This document shows, piece by piece, positions 43,757 to 55,070 of a stretch of DNA of 64,000 nt. The DNA lies in assembly GCF_027943255.1 (NCBI RefSeq), contig NC_072893.1, positions 112,653,784-112,717,783 on the forward strand, given 5' to 3'. The stretch is from Anastrepha obliqua (Eukaryota > Arthropoda > Insecta > Diptera > Tephritidae). Each line of letters starts with the position of its first letter. The first letter of the stretch is position 1. Position numbers and translations under genes: made by a program. The notes under the pieces were generated by a model, which made no database searches, was not told the DNA's origin, and saw nothing but the letters and a program-made list of their open reading frames with translations.

Positions 43757-45720
43757 GGAAATTATATTGAAATTGAAATTGAAATTTGAAAAGGTCGAGC
43801 CAAGGAGCACCAGGAGATTTGGTGGCTCCTAAAACACTCAGGCTAAAGCGCCCATTGTATTTATAGCTCTGGAAAGGGGGGTAGATAGTCAAGGAGGGAA
43901 GGAGAAAAGGATCAGAGAAAGAGATAGGAAAGAATAGAGGCAGAGATAGAGATAGTTAGTCCTGTGAGAATTTTCCAGATTCTTTGGCAAATCTGTAAAT
44001 ATCCTCCAGTTTTAGAGAACGAATATTACTCATTCTCATGACATCGGAACCCAATACTCGTAGCCTTGCTCTAGCAAAGGCAGGACATTCACAGAGAAAG
44101 TGCTCAAAGCTATCCGCCTCCTCCAAGCGTGACAGGCATACCGGGTTCTCGATGATTCCAATGGTGGTCATATGATGACCCCATGGGTTGTATCCTGTAA
44201 TGATGCCGACCATCAACCGAATATCTTTCCTTCTAAGTTTTAGTAGAAAGTTTGACAGATTTCTGTTCGTACTTGTAACAAAATACTTTGCAGTTCTGCA
44301 GCATTCCAGACCGGACCATCGCTCTTTATGTAGATTGCCTACATAATCGCTGATCCAATTCTTGATTCCTACGGGACTGATTCCGATTATTAGCTCTGGC
44401 CCCTGTGGGGGCACCGCTGATCCACGGTTGGCCAATTCGTCGGCAATTTCTTTTCCTTGAACACCGGAGTGTCCCGGAACCCATATAAGTACAAGCCTGT
44501 TTTGTCTTGCGACAGAATTAAGCTTCTTCTTACATTCTTGAACAATCTTTAAGGTTTGCTTCGCGTTCTTCAGGGCCTTCAATGCAGCCTGACTATCACT
44601 GAAGACTCCAATCTGTTTCCCACTCCATCCCCTCTCGATTATCCATTCGGCTACTTTAAGAATGGCAAAAACTTCTGTTTGGAAAACAGTTGCCATTCCC
44701 CCCATAGCATAGTGATACTTATTACTATCGTTTAAATACCATCCGGCTCCAGACCCTATTTCATTCTTGGACCCATCGGTAAAGAAAATATCCGTTAAAC
44801 CTCCCTGCATGCATTCTGGATTGCTCCATTGCTCACGCAATGGAAATCTGACATCAAATTTCCTTCGAAATGAAACTGTGGGTATCAGGTCATCTTTAGG
44901 TGCCAAAAACAGTGGATACTGCTCCGACAGCAACTTAAAGATTTCTCTGTGTCCCAAAGTTCCATCTTCGTGCCAGAAACCATATTTATGGAGTCTACAC
45001 ATTGCTTTTATTGCTTCCTGTTGTATCTTAAGATCCAGGGGGAGCAAATCAAGCATAGCATTTAGGGCATCACCAGAGGTTGTACTCATGGCACCCGTGA
45101 TGCATAAACATACACTTCTTTGCAGCCTGTATAATTCCCGGATTGTGGACTTAACCATGCTCCGTCGCCACCAGATCACAGAAGCGTAAGTGATGATTGG
45201 TCTGATAAGTGCTGTGTATATCCATAGGACCACAGCAGATTTCAGACCCCAGGTTTTGCCAAAGGCTCTACGGCATTGCTGAAAAATCTTCAATGCATGA
45301 TTCACCTTCAGTGAAACGTGTGTCCCAAGTCAGCTTCTTATCCAAGATTACTCCTAGATATTTAACTTCGTTGGAAAGACTTAGTGTCACACCTTTCAGT
45401 GTTGGAAGACTGAGTCCATCCAATTTCCGTTTTCTCGTAAACAAGACTATGGTTGTTTTGTTCGGATTAACGGAAAGACCTTGTCTCACGCACCAGTCTT
45501 CGATTTTGTCAAGAATCCTCTGCACTTTCCGGCAAAGCCTCCTTAAGGATTTATCCGCTGTTAGCGCACAGACGTCGTCCGCATATGCTTGGACGTGAAA
45601 GCCGAGTTCCTGCATCTCCACTAATAGAGAGTCTACGACGAAGCACCACAGCAGCGGAGAAAGAACACCCCCTTGGGGACATCCTTGCTTGGCCCTGACT
45701 GTGACGGGAAATTATATTGA
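43757..45720 (-). mobile_element. 5'-truncated I-group LINE (family A, copy 2) with 14-bp target duplication
   Basis: The LINE (43771-45706) is bounded by GGAAATTATATTGA at 43757-43770 and 45707-45720, a clear target-site duplication from target-primed reverse transcription. The 3' end carries a short AATTTC-type repeat tail. Two long frames remain: 45621-45268 (VQAYADDVCAL, KYLGVILDKKLTW) and 45305-43956 (449 residues), separated by a single frameshift near 45300. The latter holds the rest of the reverse transcriptase, then RNase H (DIFFTDGSKNEIG, VFQTEVFAI, FSDSQAALKAL, GKEIADELA) and a C-terminal zinc motif (CLSRLEEADSFEHFLCECPA). Much less decayed than the copy at 28996-31015. Confidence 0.95.
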
Positions 45721-46595
45721 TTTTTTAAATATTTTTTGGCGCTCGTGTGCATTTTTTCCATATAAGAAATGATCGACTTATTCAACTTGGCCTTTCTATT
45801 ACTTTCTCAGCCGCCCATGTTTTCGTTGCTCACCCAGGGCTGCTCGGCGAAAAATCTCTTCATCAGAGCACCTTTGCCTATACGAATAGCAAGTGCAAGC
45901 CAAGGCCAAGGATGATAGATACCAGGATTGCTCGTTAGATATGGCGAAAAAAAAATTGAGGAGAACTTTGGATTCTACGTCATTAGTTTTGTGTTTCACA
46001 AAATGTAGCTTTAGCTTAGTGGCATATCGGCATATCTGCCGAATTCGCTCAGAGCCGAATAACGGTCTGCTAGGTAGTAAACGTCTAAAAATCTTTTCAC
46101 CATGAGCCAAGGCTATTGTTGTTGCATTTTACAATTTCAAAGGCTTTATAAAGCTCATACAAATATACTTCGTATTCGGTAACCGTAGCACACACCTACA
46201 ACAACATAGATTTTGCGCAGGGTAGAATAGATCTCTCGTAAGTTTCTATCGCTTTCTCATCTTCTATATAAGAGCACTGAAGATAGAGAAAGCCCTGACT
46301 GCTTAATTTATATATTTTTGTTGTAAAGTTTACAATTTTTTAATTTTTTAATTTTACAATTTTTTAATTTTTATAATAAAAGAACGGGCGGCCAGGATGA
46401 GAAAGTGCTAGAGTGGGGTTTTCAATCGTTGAAAGAGGTTTCTGCTTTTTTATTTTATTTTTTTTTAATCATTGATTGATTTATTTATTTATTAAAGCAA
46501 AGAAGATAATGTATTCTTATAGGCTAAGTAGAAATAATTTAAGGTTAGTAGCATATAAAAAAAAGTGCGAACAAAATAATATAATATAATAAATA
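45721..46595. other. No gene seen
   Basis: Unrecognised sequence, with a short TTTACAATTTTTTAATTTTT repeat at about 46325-46375. Confidence 0.4.
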
Positions 46596-46599
46596 TAAC

Positions 46600-48347
46600 G
46601 GCTAATTTGGGCAGCACTACTCTAAGCAGACAGGTTTGCAGAGGCACAACTCAAGGTGGTGTCCTCTCCCGTCTCCTCTGGATTTTGGCGGTAAACTCTC
46701 TATTGTTGGCCCTGGAGAGAGGGGGTTGCCAGGTCACTGCATACGCAGATGATCTAGCAATTGCTGCTAAAGGCAAATATCCTAACATCCTTATTTCTGC
46801 ATGCGCTCTAACATGGGCACGCTTAGGAGCAGGACTGAGAGTTGGAGACTCGCTATGAACCCCGCGAAAACTGAAGTAATTCCCTTTACAAGGAAACATA
46901 GGCTTCCTATAACCTCCCCGCTGGTTTTTAAGGGTATGGAAATAGAATAGTCTCTAGAGATTTTCAAGTACTTAGGACTCATATAAGATAGGAAACTCAC
47001 ATGCAAATCTGATATTGGAAAAAGAGTAAAAAAGGTCAACGTTACATTATATAGGTACTTGCAAAAAAGCGGTCGGTATTAAATGAGAGTTAACACATTG
47101 ACTCTATACTTCGGTAGTCAGACCAATCTTAATATATGGAATACTTGTATGGTGGCCATCTGCTCAAAGGGCGAGTTACACTAAAATCATGAGTGAGGTC
47201 CAAAGAACAGCTTCTTTATGCATCTCTGGTGCTTTAAAGACTACCCCAAACAAAGCGCTCGAAGTGCTAATCAATTTGCCTGCACTAAATCTCGTAGGGA
47301 AACACGTGGGCGCCGCCTCGGCCCTTAGACTCAAAAGTATGGCGCTATGGAAAGAACAGTGGTTTGGCCACGTCTGTATTTTGCACTCTCGGAAGAGTCA
47401 CAAACAAGAAATAGAATAGTCTCTATTCCTAGACTCACCTTCGACAAGCTCTTCAAGACGAGTACACCCCCAAGAAGGGAGTGGCAGACACCAAGGTCAT
47501 GGAGAAGAGGGGAATTAAAATTTTATACTGATGGCTCCAAGCTAGGCGATAAGGTTGGCTATGAAATATTTTCGCAGGAATTAGGACTGGAGCTATCCGT
47601 TCGACTACCAGACTACTGCAGCGTCTATCAGGCAGAGGTTCTAGCTATAAAAGAAGTAGCTAGATACCTAAATACGCACGCCGTAACAAAAACGATTATA
47701 AATATATTCTCGGACAGTCAGGCGGCCATTAAATCAATGATCGCGGCTATACTAAGATCAAAGGTTGCACAGGAATACCGGGCAGCCCTAAATGATATTA
47801 GCGTTGTATTCAAAATCAGCGTTATTTGGGTTCGGGGGTACAGGGATATTGAGGGAAACTGTAAAGCCGATGAGCTAGCTAGGAAAGGTACTGCTCGACA
47901 AGTACTCAGTGGCCGCAAATAAAGAAGAAAAAGACAAAGGAATTGCTTAGACTCTCAAGAAATGATATCTCGAAGGTCGTGGCTTGTGTCACCGGTCACT
48001 GGCTATTTGGCAGGCATTCCTTGAGACTAGATGTATTCTCCCATGAATATTGTAGAAGTTGTAGAGTTGAGGAAGAGGAAGAAACAGTTCTGCACTTCTT
48101 TGCAATTGCCCAGCTTTGGCGAAAACCAAAGCAGGTTGTCTAGGTAAACACTTTTTCAATTCTCTTACAGAACTGTTTGGTGTGGGAATTAGACCAATCT
48201 TGCGCTTTATAAGAGCCTCAAAATGGTTTCATGAAGATAAATAAACAAGATTCCCATGTCGAACAGTCGTATCACAACGCACCTGTAAGGTCTAAGTGAG
48301 TTGGTCATACGGGCCGACTACCACCATAACCTAACCTAACCTAAATG
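46600..48347 (+). mobile_element. 5'-truncated I-group LINE (family C)
   Basis: Plus strand: CRGTTQGGVLSRLLWIL and VTAYADDLAIAA (reverse transcriptase), then after frame breaks VQRTASLCISGALKTTPNKA and RNase H (LKFYTDGSKLGDKVG, VYQAEVLAI, FSDSQAAIKSM, VIWVRGYRDIEGNCKADELA). A C-terminal YCRSCRVEEEEETVLHFFA zinc motif follows, in which one cysteine is lost. WVPGH is changed to WVRGY. The 3' end reads CCTAACCTAACCTAA, directly beside a mariner. Multiple stops; dead. Confidence 0.88.
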
Positions 48348-48365
48348 TAAATATATAAAGCATAA

Positions 48366-49196
48366 TACAGGGTGGGCCATATAGCGTTTGCTTTTTGAAC
48401 CATCTATTTTTTTGAGAATGGTAACACAAATGACATGTCAAATGTGTTCATAATTTACTTAAAGGTTTGACATTTACGAAATGGGACCCTATACGCTTGA
48501 ACAAAATGGGGAAATATTGAAAACCTATTTCCAAAGTGGTGAGTCTTCTTCTTCTTTTATGATTTTCACATCGGTGGATACGTCAATAAGCAAAATTGTC
48601 GGATTTGGGGCTCAGATAATCCACACGTTACTGTAGAGAAGTAAATGCATCCACAACGAGTCGCTGTTTGGTGCGGTTTTTGGTCTGGCGGCATCATCGG
48701 GCCATTTTTTTTTTTTCGAAAATGAGCGAGGAGGACATGGACGACATTTGGTTTCAACAGGACGGTGCAACTTGTCACACTGCCAAAGATACACTCGAAC
48801 TTTTGGCTACCGTTTTTAAAAACCGAATAATCAGCCGAAATTCCGATATCAATTGGCCGCCTCGGAGCTGTGGTTTAAGCCCGTTGGACTATTTTTTGTG
48901 GGGAGCCATTAAGGACAAATGCTATGCGAACCATCCAGAGACGATTGATGCTTTAAAACACGAAATCGAAGTTGCCATTCATGAAATTGGAGCCCAAACA
49001 ATCGAAAATGTGCTTAAAAATTGGGTTGATCGAATGGCCTACTGTAAAGCCAGTCGTGGCAGTCATTTGAACGATATTATTTTTCATTCATAAATGACAA
49101 TGTTCAATCTTCAAAAAAAAACAAAAAGTTTGAAAAAATATTGATTAGTTGATTATAGCCCATTCAAAAAGCAAATTTTACATGGCCCACCCTATA
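48366..49196 (+). mobile_element. DD41D (rosa-like) mariner, 827 bp, internally deleted
   Basis: The ends CAGGGTGGGCCATATAGCGT (48368) and the mirror to 49194 are flanked by TA. The N-terminal HTH start (MGPYTLEQNGEILKTYFQSG) is joined, at a TTCTTC stretch, to the catalytic region. An intact frame (48668-49093) holds DDIWFQQDGATCHTAKDTLE (second Asp), PPRSCGLSPLDYFLWGAIKD (third Asp) and the end RGSHLNDIIFHS. Exactly 41 residues lie between the two Asp. The first catalytic Asp region is partly lost. Same family as 26082-26790. Confidence 0.93.
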
Positions 49197-49645
49197 TTTT
49201 GAGGCGATGAGCTCATCATGTGATTACAGCCGAGTAAGCACACGTCTTACCTGTGCTTATTTCAATACACTTTAGAGTAGGTTGCTTTAAATTTTTATAC
49301 ACCAATAAAAGCTGTATCAAGCAAATAATCAACTAACCACCCGCTTAACAGCACCCTTTGACTTTGCTTTGCTTTAACTTGTTTCTCTTGTCTATTTTTT
49401 TTTGCTCTCAAAACTATCACAAGCTTTCAACGCTTAGGAATTTAGTGCATACCTTATAATAGGAGGGAGTCTGCCATAAACGTTGAGTCTAGTATCGTAA
49501 ATTGTTGGACAGCAGAAATAATAGCCAGAAGAATTTAAAGGAAACTATTTTGTGAGGCACATGCAACAGTATGCGCTAAGGTGACCAGCAAAAAAGAGAA
49601 TGAGTTTTGAAGATGTGATGTGATGTAATACATAAAATTATATTA
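49197..49645. other. No gene seen
   Basis: AT-rich sequence, nothing recognised. Confidence 0.4.
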
Positions 49646-50224
49646 CTAATACTGGATTGTTCACAAAGTTTGTTCTTGTTCGATAAGAAAAACAGAATTT
49701 TATGGTTTGAAAAGCAATTTATTATTCAGTATAGTTTCCCTGAGCATCAATACACTTGTTCCGGCGAGATTCCAATTTATGAATTCCATTCCTGAGGTGA
49801 AAATCTTGAAGAGCTGCAAAATACGCCTCCACAGCTGTTATAGCCTCATCATTTGATGGAAAACGCATTCCATGCACGATTTTTTTTAGGTCTGGAAACA
49901 GACGGCAGTCACTAGGGGCCAAACCTGGTGAATAAGGTGGATACTCCAACAGTTCGAACTTTTATTCATCGACTTTAGCCATTGTCAAAATGCTCTTGTG
50001 ACACGGTGCATTGTCCTGATGAAAATAATTTTTTTTTTTTTCGTTTAAAAGCTGGGAATTTTTTTTACTCATTTTTTCTTCCTCACGATTATATTCAGAA
50101 TTTATTGAAGTGAAAACTTCTTTAGAATCGTTGGGAGTGATTTGAGAAAAAGTGAAACGAAAAAAGCGACACTCTTGGCTACGAATATTACATATAAACG
50201 TAGCGACGACCTAAATAACTTTTA

Positions 50225-50292
50225 GGCCAGCGCCGACAGCATGGCGCGCTAGCCGAGCGACTAGCAATTCTTGGTTCGAATCACAAGAAAAA
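50225..50292 (+). repeat. tRNA-like stretch, probably SINE-derived
   Basis: A-box-like TAGCCGAGCGACTAG and B-box-like TTGGTTCGAATCAC are spaced as in a tRNA promoter, but I cannot fold a convincing acceptor stem. It differs from the main SINE family. Confidence 0.45.
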
Positions 50293-50334
50293 AAGTTTTT
50301 TTATACAGTTATTTTATTTTATTTTATGATATGT

Positions 50335-50517
50335 TTATGAGCAGCTTTTTTTCATGGCAGAAATACACTCGGTGTTTTGCCATTGCCTGCTGAGGGGTGA
50401 GCGCTATTAGAAAAATAGTTTTCCTTAATTTTGATGTTTTCACCGAGATTCGAACTGACGTTCTCTCTGTGAATTCTGAATAGTAGTCACGCACCAACCC
50501 ATTCGGCTACGGCGTTT
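50335..50517 (-). repeat. tRNA-derived SINE, 3' truncated
   Basis: Minus strand, head CGCCGTAGCCGAATGGGTTG at 50517 to body AAAGCTGCTCATAAACA near 50335. Several mismatches to the full-length copies. Confidence 0.88.
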
Positions 50518-50644
50518 GTTTAATTTTACTGATGCAAAAATGAGGGAAAATATTTGAATAAAGTTTGCTTACTGTTTACACATTTTCCAAAGGTGACGGA
50601 GAACCAAAAAAAAAGTCGATTTTCAAACAAATACGAGTGCATAT

Positions 50645-50765
50645 GTGTAATTGTGTTAGAGTTTCGGTCACGCCCCAGCAAAACCTGCGTGCATATGTGT
50701 TTGTAACATTCAAAAAAATGTAATTGTGTTAGAGTTTCGGTCACGCAGGTTTTGCTGGGGACGCT
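50645..50765. repeat. Direct repeat and 19-bp hairpin
   Basis: TGTAATTGTGTTAGAGTTTC continues to TCACGC at 50645-50672 and recurs at about 50719-50750. Between them, CCCCAGCAAAACCTGCGTG can pair with CACGCAGGTTTTGCTGGGG (stem 19 bp, loop about 50). Confidence 0.85.
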
Positions 50766-50833
50766 CATAATAGCAACCGCGTGTGTATTTTTATATTCGT
50801 AAATATTTTCAATTTTAAATATTTACCGCAATT

Positions 50834-51217
50834 ATGCCGAAAAATAATACAGAAAAATGTCGTGAGTATCGACAGAAAAAAAAATCAATAAATAGCATCA
50901 CGGAATTCATTCACGAAAATTTAATAAAGTATACACCAGAAGTATCGCGGATACTTAGAAAAGATTACAATAAAGTTCCAATGATTTTAAGTGGCGATTT
51001 TAACGTAAATTTTGCATTGGACACAGCGGTTCCTTTAATTGACGTTCTCAATACAACATTCAATTTAAAAATGTGTAACAATCGCACTGAATCAACAACA
51101 CGATCAAAAACAACATTTGACGCGGTATTTCAAAGATATGTTGACAACATCGAAACCAAAGCATTTGTATCATATTTTATCTATCATAAGCCACTCGTAT
51201 CATTTGTTGAAATTTAA
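50834..51217 (+). pseudogene. Fused endonuclease fragment (EEP type), Helentron-like
   Basis: A 127-residue open frame. It starts MPKNNTEKCREYRQKKK, a short basic leader of the type that begins Helitron-related ORFs in arthropods. It then passes directly to the C-terminal part of an exonuclease-endonuclease-phosphatase domain: VPMILSGDFNVNFALDT (the GDFN motif), a TTFDAVFQRYVDN stretch (equivalent to the D-x-V-F segment) and FVSYFIYHKPLVSF (the SxHxP motif, here YHKP). The N-terminal catalytic Glu is missing, so it cannot be active. The fusion suggests an internal deletion between two ORFs of one element. A nearby hairpin (50671-50761) would suit a Helitron-type terminus. LINE endonucleases share the fold and cannot be excluded. 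Confidence 0.55.
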
Positions 51218-51966
51218 AACATTGAGGATGAATAATAATAAAATGAAGAAAATAAAATATGAACTTTATAGCAATATTATAATGAACCTATAATTATCCC
51301 GCTCCTAATGCTGCTTTCGTCTCATTCTCTCTCAGTTTGTTTACGGAAGGTTTCACTTCTATCGCGTCTAACCGTTAGACTGGTATTTTTTTATTTTACC
51401 AGTTTTCAAATAGTTCACAAACAAAACTCCTTTCACATCCCAAAAAACAGATGTTGACACCTTCTTGGCCGATTTCTGGACAAGAACTCGTTGCGGAGCC
51501 GAAGTAACAGATTCACACCACTCTTTAGCCTCTTGTTTTGTTTTCTAATATTGCTGATAGACCCAAACATCATCCACAGTGATGAATCTACGCACAAAAT
51601 CCACTTTATCCTTTCGAAAACGCTCTAAATGTTGCTAAGAAAAACGCACTCGAATGTGTTTTTGTTCCATTGTTGCACATAGCTTGCTGAAACTCAATAC
51701 TTCAGTCAAAATATTGATTACACTGCCCAATGAGATGCTTAGGGCTTAAATCTCTTTCAGTCACTCGACGATTTTCCGATACGATCTCCTGTATTTTTTC
51801 TACTATTTCTGGTATTGTTGCAGTGTTTGGACGTCCTTTAGATTCAGCAATCCATCCTTCTACTGTACTAATTAATTGATGACGAAAAGTCCTTTTACAC
51901 TTTCAACATTCGTTCATAAAGTTTTTTTGTTTTTAAACCTTCCAAAAATAAAAGTTCAATCTATTA

Positions 51967-52919
51967 GGTTGAGGAATAAGTACGTAGCGTTTTTACCGAA
52001 GGCATTTATTTGCATAAAAAACAATAATTATATCAATAAATTGATGAAATATTTATTATTAATATTCGCCGTTCGTCAGGTCTTTCAACCTCATTCACGC
52101 GGTGTAGCTGGGAAATGTAGAGGTCCTTGTTGACCGTGGCATTATTTTCAAGCATTTCGCAGAGCATCACGCCCTGCCAGTCCCACCAAACACATATCAT
52201 GATCCTCTTTGGATAAATTTCCAATTGACTGACTCTTGACTTTGGCATATCTCCTAGAGCCACCCACTCCTTTCTTTGCTTCATATTGACGTATATGCAC
52301 CATTTCTCATCTCCTGTGACGATTCGGTAAAAAAAACGCTGTTTTTGACCGAGGTAATTTGAAGATGTCCTCCTTTGTTTTTTTTTTTTTTTGTTGAGTT
52401 CGTAAGGCACCCAGCCTCCGAATTTTTCATCGAAGAAAGTGATTGAGAATCGTTTCAAGATCGCAGCTCATTTTTTCTGCCAAGTCTGGACTGTTTTGGC
52501 GACCGTTCACCATCAAAAGTGATTTGAGATGTTCTTCATCGAATTCAGAGGACCTTCCGCTGTTCCGCTGCTGGGCGGGTCATCAAAGTCGCTATTTTTG
52601 AAGTTTTCGAACCATATCCGTGCTGTAGACTCGCCTATGATACCTTATCCATACACGTCGCATATGTCCCGGGCTGTTTCGACAGCTTTTTGACCTCGAT
52701 GAAAAGCAAAGAAGATCAGGTGTCGAAAATATTGTTTTTTTCCTCCTGGATATTACATTTCGAAGCCTCTAAACTAATAAAAATTTATATAACCCAAAAA
52801 TACAATTAACATAGTTTTGTAGAGCAGTCTATCGCCTGAATGCTTAGCCTTTGTCAAACACCAAACAAAACGTTGTAAAATAAAAGAAAATATAAAAATC
52901 CTATGAACTTATTCCCCAA
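51967..52919 (-). mobile_element. Mariner, internally deleted
   Basis: The terminal repeat TTGAGGAATAAGTACGTAG at left matches TTGGGGAATAAGTTCATAG at right (minus strand). Minus strand coding: HLIFFAFHRGQKAVETARDI (HTH, about 52720), DDPPSSGTAEGPL linker, then KMSCDLETILNHFLR-like, FYRIVTGDEKWCIYVNMKQR (first Asp), ICVWWDWQGVMLCEML and NKDLYISQLHR. The second and third Asp are deleted. Same family as the fragment at 33668-33878. Confidence 0.85.
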
Positions 52920-52924
52920 GTCAA

Positions 52925-54030
52925 TATACAGGTATGCAGAAATTACCAGCTCTTTATGTAATAAAAAAAGTGGAGTCATTCCGGTAACGTATAACCGGCT
53001 GCTATCGGAACGTTAAGAAATGTGTCTTTACTTTTGCTCAGGCAGGCATTGTAAATTGAAAATGGAAATCTTTGAATCCGTCGTTCTTGCAGCAAATGTG
53101 CGACACATTTTACATGTTTTTTTCTTTTATTTTCCCTGAAGGGGACAGACGTAAAATTTCCAAAAAAAAAATGTTTTTCATAAAATGTTTTATAATATAA
53201 TCCTTTAAGAGTATTTAGTATTTCTTATATTATAGATCGTCAACCGTGACGACTCTATTCTTTGCGTTCGAGCGCTGGGAGAGGTATAGTTACGTTGTAA
53301 TCAAACTTTAGACGCATTTTTCTCAAAACTATATTTTTCGAATTGGCGTACACGATAACTCGAAAAGCTATTGACCGATCTCCCTGAAATTTTGCACACA
53401 TCCTTTTTATGATATTACTTTCTATATGAATTTACAATTTCGAAAAAATAATTTTTCCTAAGCAAAAATAGTAGGAAAATTCGCCCCAAAATTCATTTTT
53501 TTTTGTAAGCATTTTATTCCGCGAATTTTTTTTTCATTTTGTTTTAATTCTTTTAATTCATATAGAAATGTCATAAACATTAATAAACAAAAAAATGTTG
53601 CTCCGATGCTACAATGCCCGCCTATTGAGAAGCCCCGCTGCGACCTTCCTGGAAGAATTGAGGGCCCATCCAACATTTTAAATGATTAAACCAAAAAACA
53701 AATGTATATTATTTTAATGTACAAATAAACTGTATGCCAATTTTGAAAAAAATATATTGACTTCTTCATTTTAAATAAGTTGAATGAAAATCAGGGAAAA
53801 TATGTCCGTTTACAGGTATCTGTGCCCTGAAGAGGACAAAAAATACACATCTGTGAGAGCGGTAGAGGATTAATATGTTCTAATCGCATATTCCATGCAA
53901 AATATTTCAACATATTTTATGTGCACTTTTGCCATGTTCTTGTAATTTGGTACGCCATTTCATCCTAAGAAGAGGCAAACTTTGGTCCCTTCTCAAAACA
54001 AATTCAAAGTAAGGCTTTGAAAACGTTTTA
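52925..54030. other. No gene seen
   Basis: AT-rich sequence. 53290-53460 (ACTATATTTTTCGAATTGGC onward) has the style of a foldback arm but I find no mirror copy. CCCTGAAGGGGAC (53151) and CCCTGAAGAGGAC (53827) are a short direct repeat. Confidence 0.4.
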
Positions 54031-54036
54031 TGACAG

Positions 54037-55070
54037 ATTATTATTATTATTAGAAGGCCATTACGCACTGCGACCAGAGCTGATCTATTGTGAAAGCCCT
54101 ATTTTTGTAACCCTAGAGTTTTAGGCTTTTTAAAAATTTTGCACAATTTTGGATTTGTTGTTCCAAAGATTGCATGGAGATACTACGATACCACCAAGGT
54201 GATGAAGTCTCTGTCTGCCCAACGCAGGACATTCATAAAGCACATGTTCTGAGCTTTCTATGTCCATTTCCCAAAAGCGGCAGACATTGGTCTCAAATAG
54301 TCCAATATTATTTAGATGATACCTCAGGTTGCAGTAACCTGTAAGATATCCTGTTAAAAGACGCAGATCTACTCTGCTTAGTGAGAGAAGCTTGTCAGAT
54401 ATTCATTTGTTGGGACTTAAGAATAATTTGGCTTGACGCTGACCGCTAAGGAATTCATTAATGTGGCCTTTTGTGAGTCCACAGAAAGGCTCAGGACCAG
54501 TAAGTTGCATATTTGCTCCTTGTTTTGCAAGGTCATCAGCCGTTTCATTTCCCTTATGTCCCGGAATCCAGCCTAGTGTTACTATGTTGAGGTTCCCTAA
54601 CGTGTTGAGAAGGTTTAGGCAATCATTTACCAATTTAGAGGTGATAGTTGTTGATAGAAGGGCTTTTAGAGCCGCTTGGCTATCTTAAAGTATGTAGATG
54701 TGAGTACCTCTCATTTTCCTGCTAAGGCATTCTCTCACACATATTTCAATGGCATGTATTTCTGCCTGGAATATTGTTGGGTAGGATCCCATCGGAATCG
54801 ATTTTTTTGAATTTAGGCCCATTGATTCCTGCCCCTGTTCTACCATTTTCCAATTTGGACCCATCAGTAAACCATAGCTGGGAGCCAGACAGATATTATT
54901 CCTTAGCCCTGTTATATCTAATGTTGTCACTGTTAATATCTTGTAAGCTGTTGTTTTTTTCTTACAAAGTAAAAAACTCTCAGCTAGCCATTTATTAAAA
55001 AGAGAGCTTTCAGATGAGGGAATGTGTGCGCATTTTCCATCACCTCGAGGCAAATACTCGTATTTCAAGT
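54037..55070 (-). mobile_element. 5'-truncated I-group LINE with TAA-repeat tail (family D)
   Basis: Minus strand. The RNase H part reads LMGPNWKMVEQGQESM (usual DGSK region, in which the catalytic Asp block is altered), IFQAEIHAI, LGWIPGHKGNETADDLAKQG and FCGLTKGHI. A C-terminal zinc motif (NVCRFWEMDIESSEHVLYEC) follows and the frame ends VQNF. The 3' end is a (TAA)n tail (54037-54052 as TTA on the + strand), as in I-type elements. Frame breaks at about 54380 and 54670. Confidence 0.88.

Larger units (their letters stand above)
50040..51370 (+). mobile_element. Insert with SINE and Helentron-like endonuclease fragment
   Basis: Separates the two halves of the mariner. It contains a tRNA-like stretch (50225-50292), a truncated SINE (50335-50517), a hairpin (50671-50761) and an endonuclease-like frame (50834-51217). 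The hairpin and the endonuclease frame lie together in 50640-51220. Exact insertion ends are not determined. Confidence 0.5.
49650..51890 (-). mobile_element. Mariner split into two parts by a 1.3-kb insertion
   Basis: The minus-strand N-terminal half lies at about 51890-51375: EQKHIRVRFSQQHL, VDFVRRFITVDDVWVYQQY (first Asp region) and TSVFWDVKGVLFVNYL. The C-terminal half lies at 50035-49722: FHQDNAPCHKSILTMAKVDE (second Asp), EYPPYSPGLAPSDCRLFPDL (third Asp, with YSPDL changed to YSPGL) and KCIDAQGNYTE. The halves are colinear and about 30 residues are missing between them, where a SINE and a Helentron-like fragment sit. Stops show long decay. Confidence 0.75.

Noticed and set aside
48325..48345. 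CCTAACCTAACCTAA as telomeric (TTAGG)n repeat
   Set aside because: Only three units at the end of a LINE 3' region, and higher flies are known to lack TTAGG telomeres.
50225..50292. Functional tRNA gene
   Set aside because: A- and B-box-like sequences are present but no consistent acceptor or anticodon stem could be drawn; probably SINE-derived.
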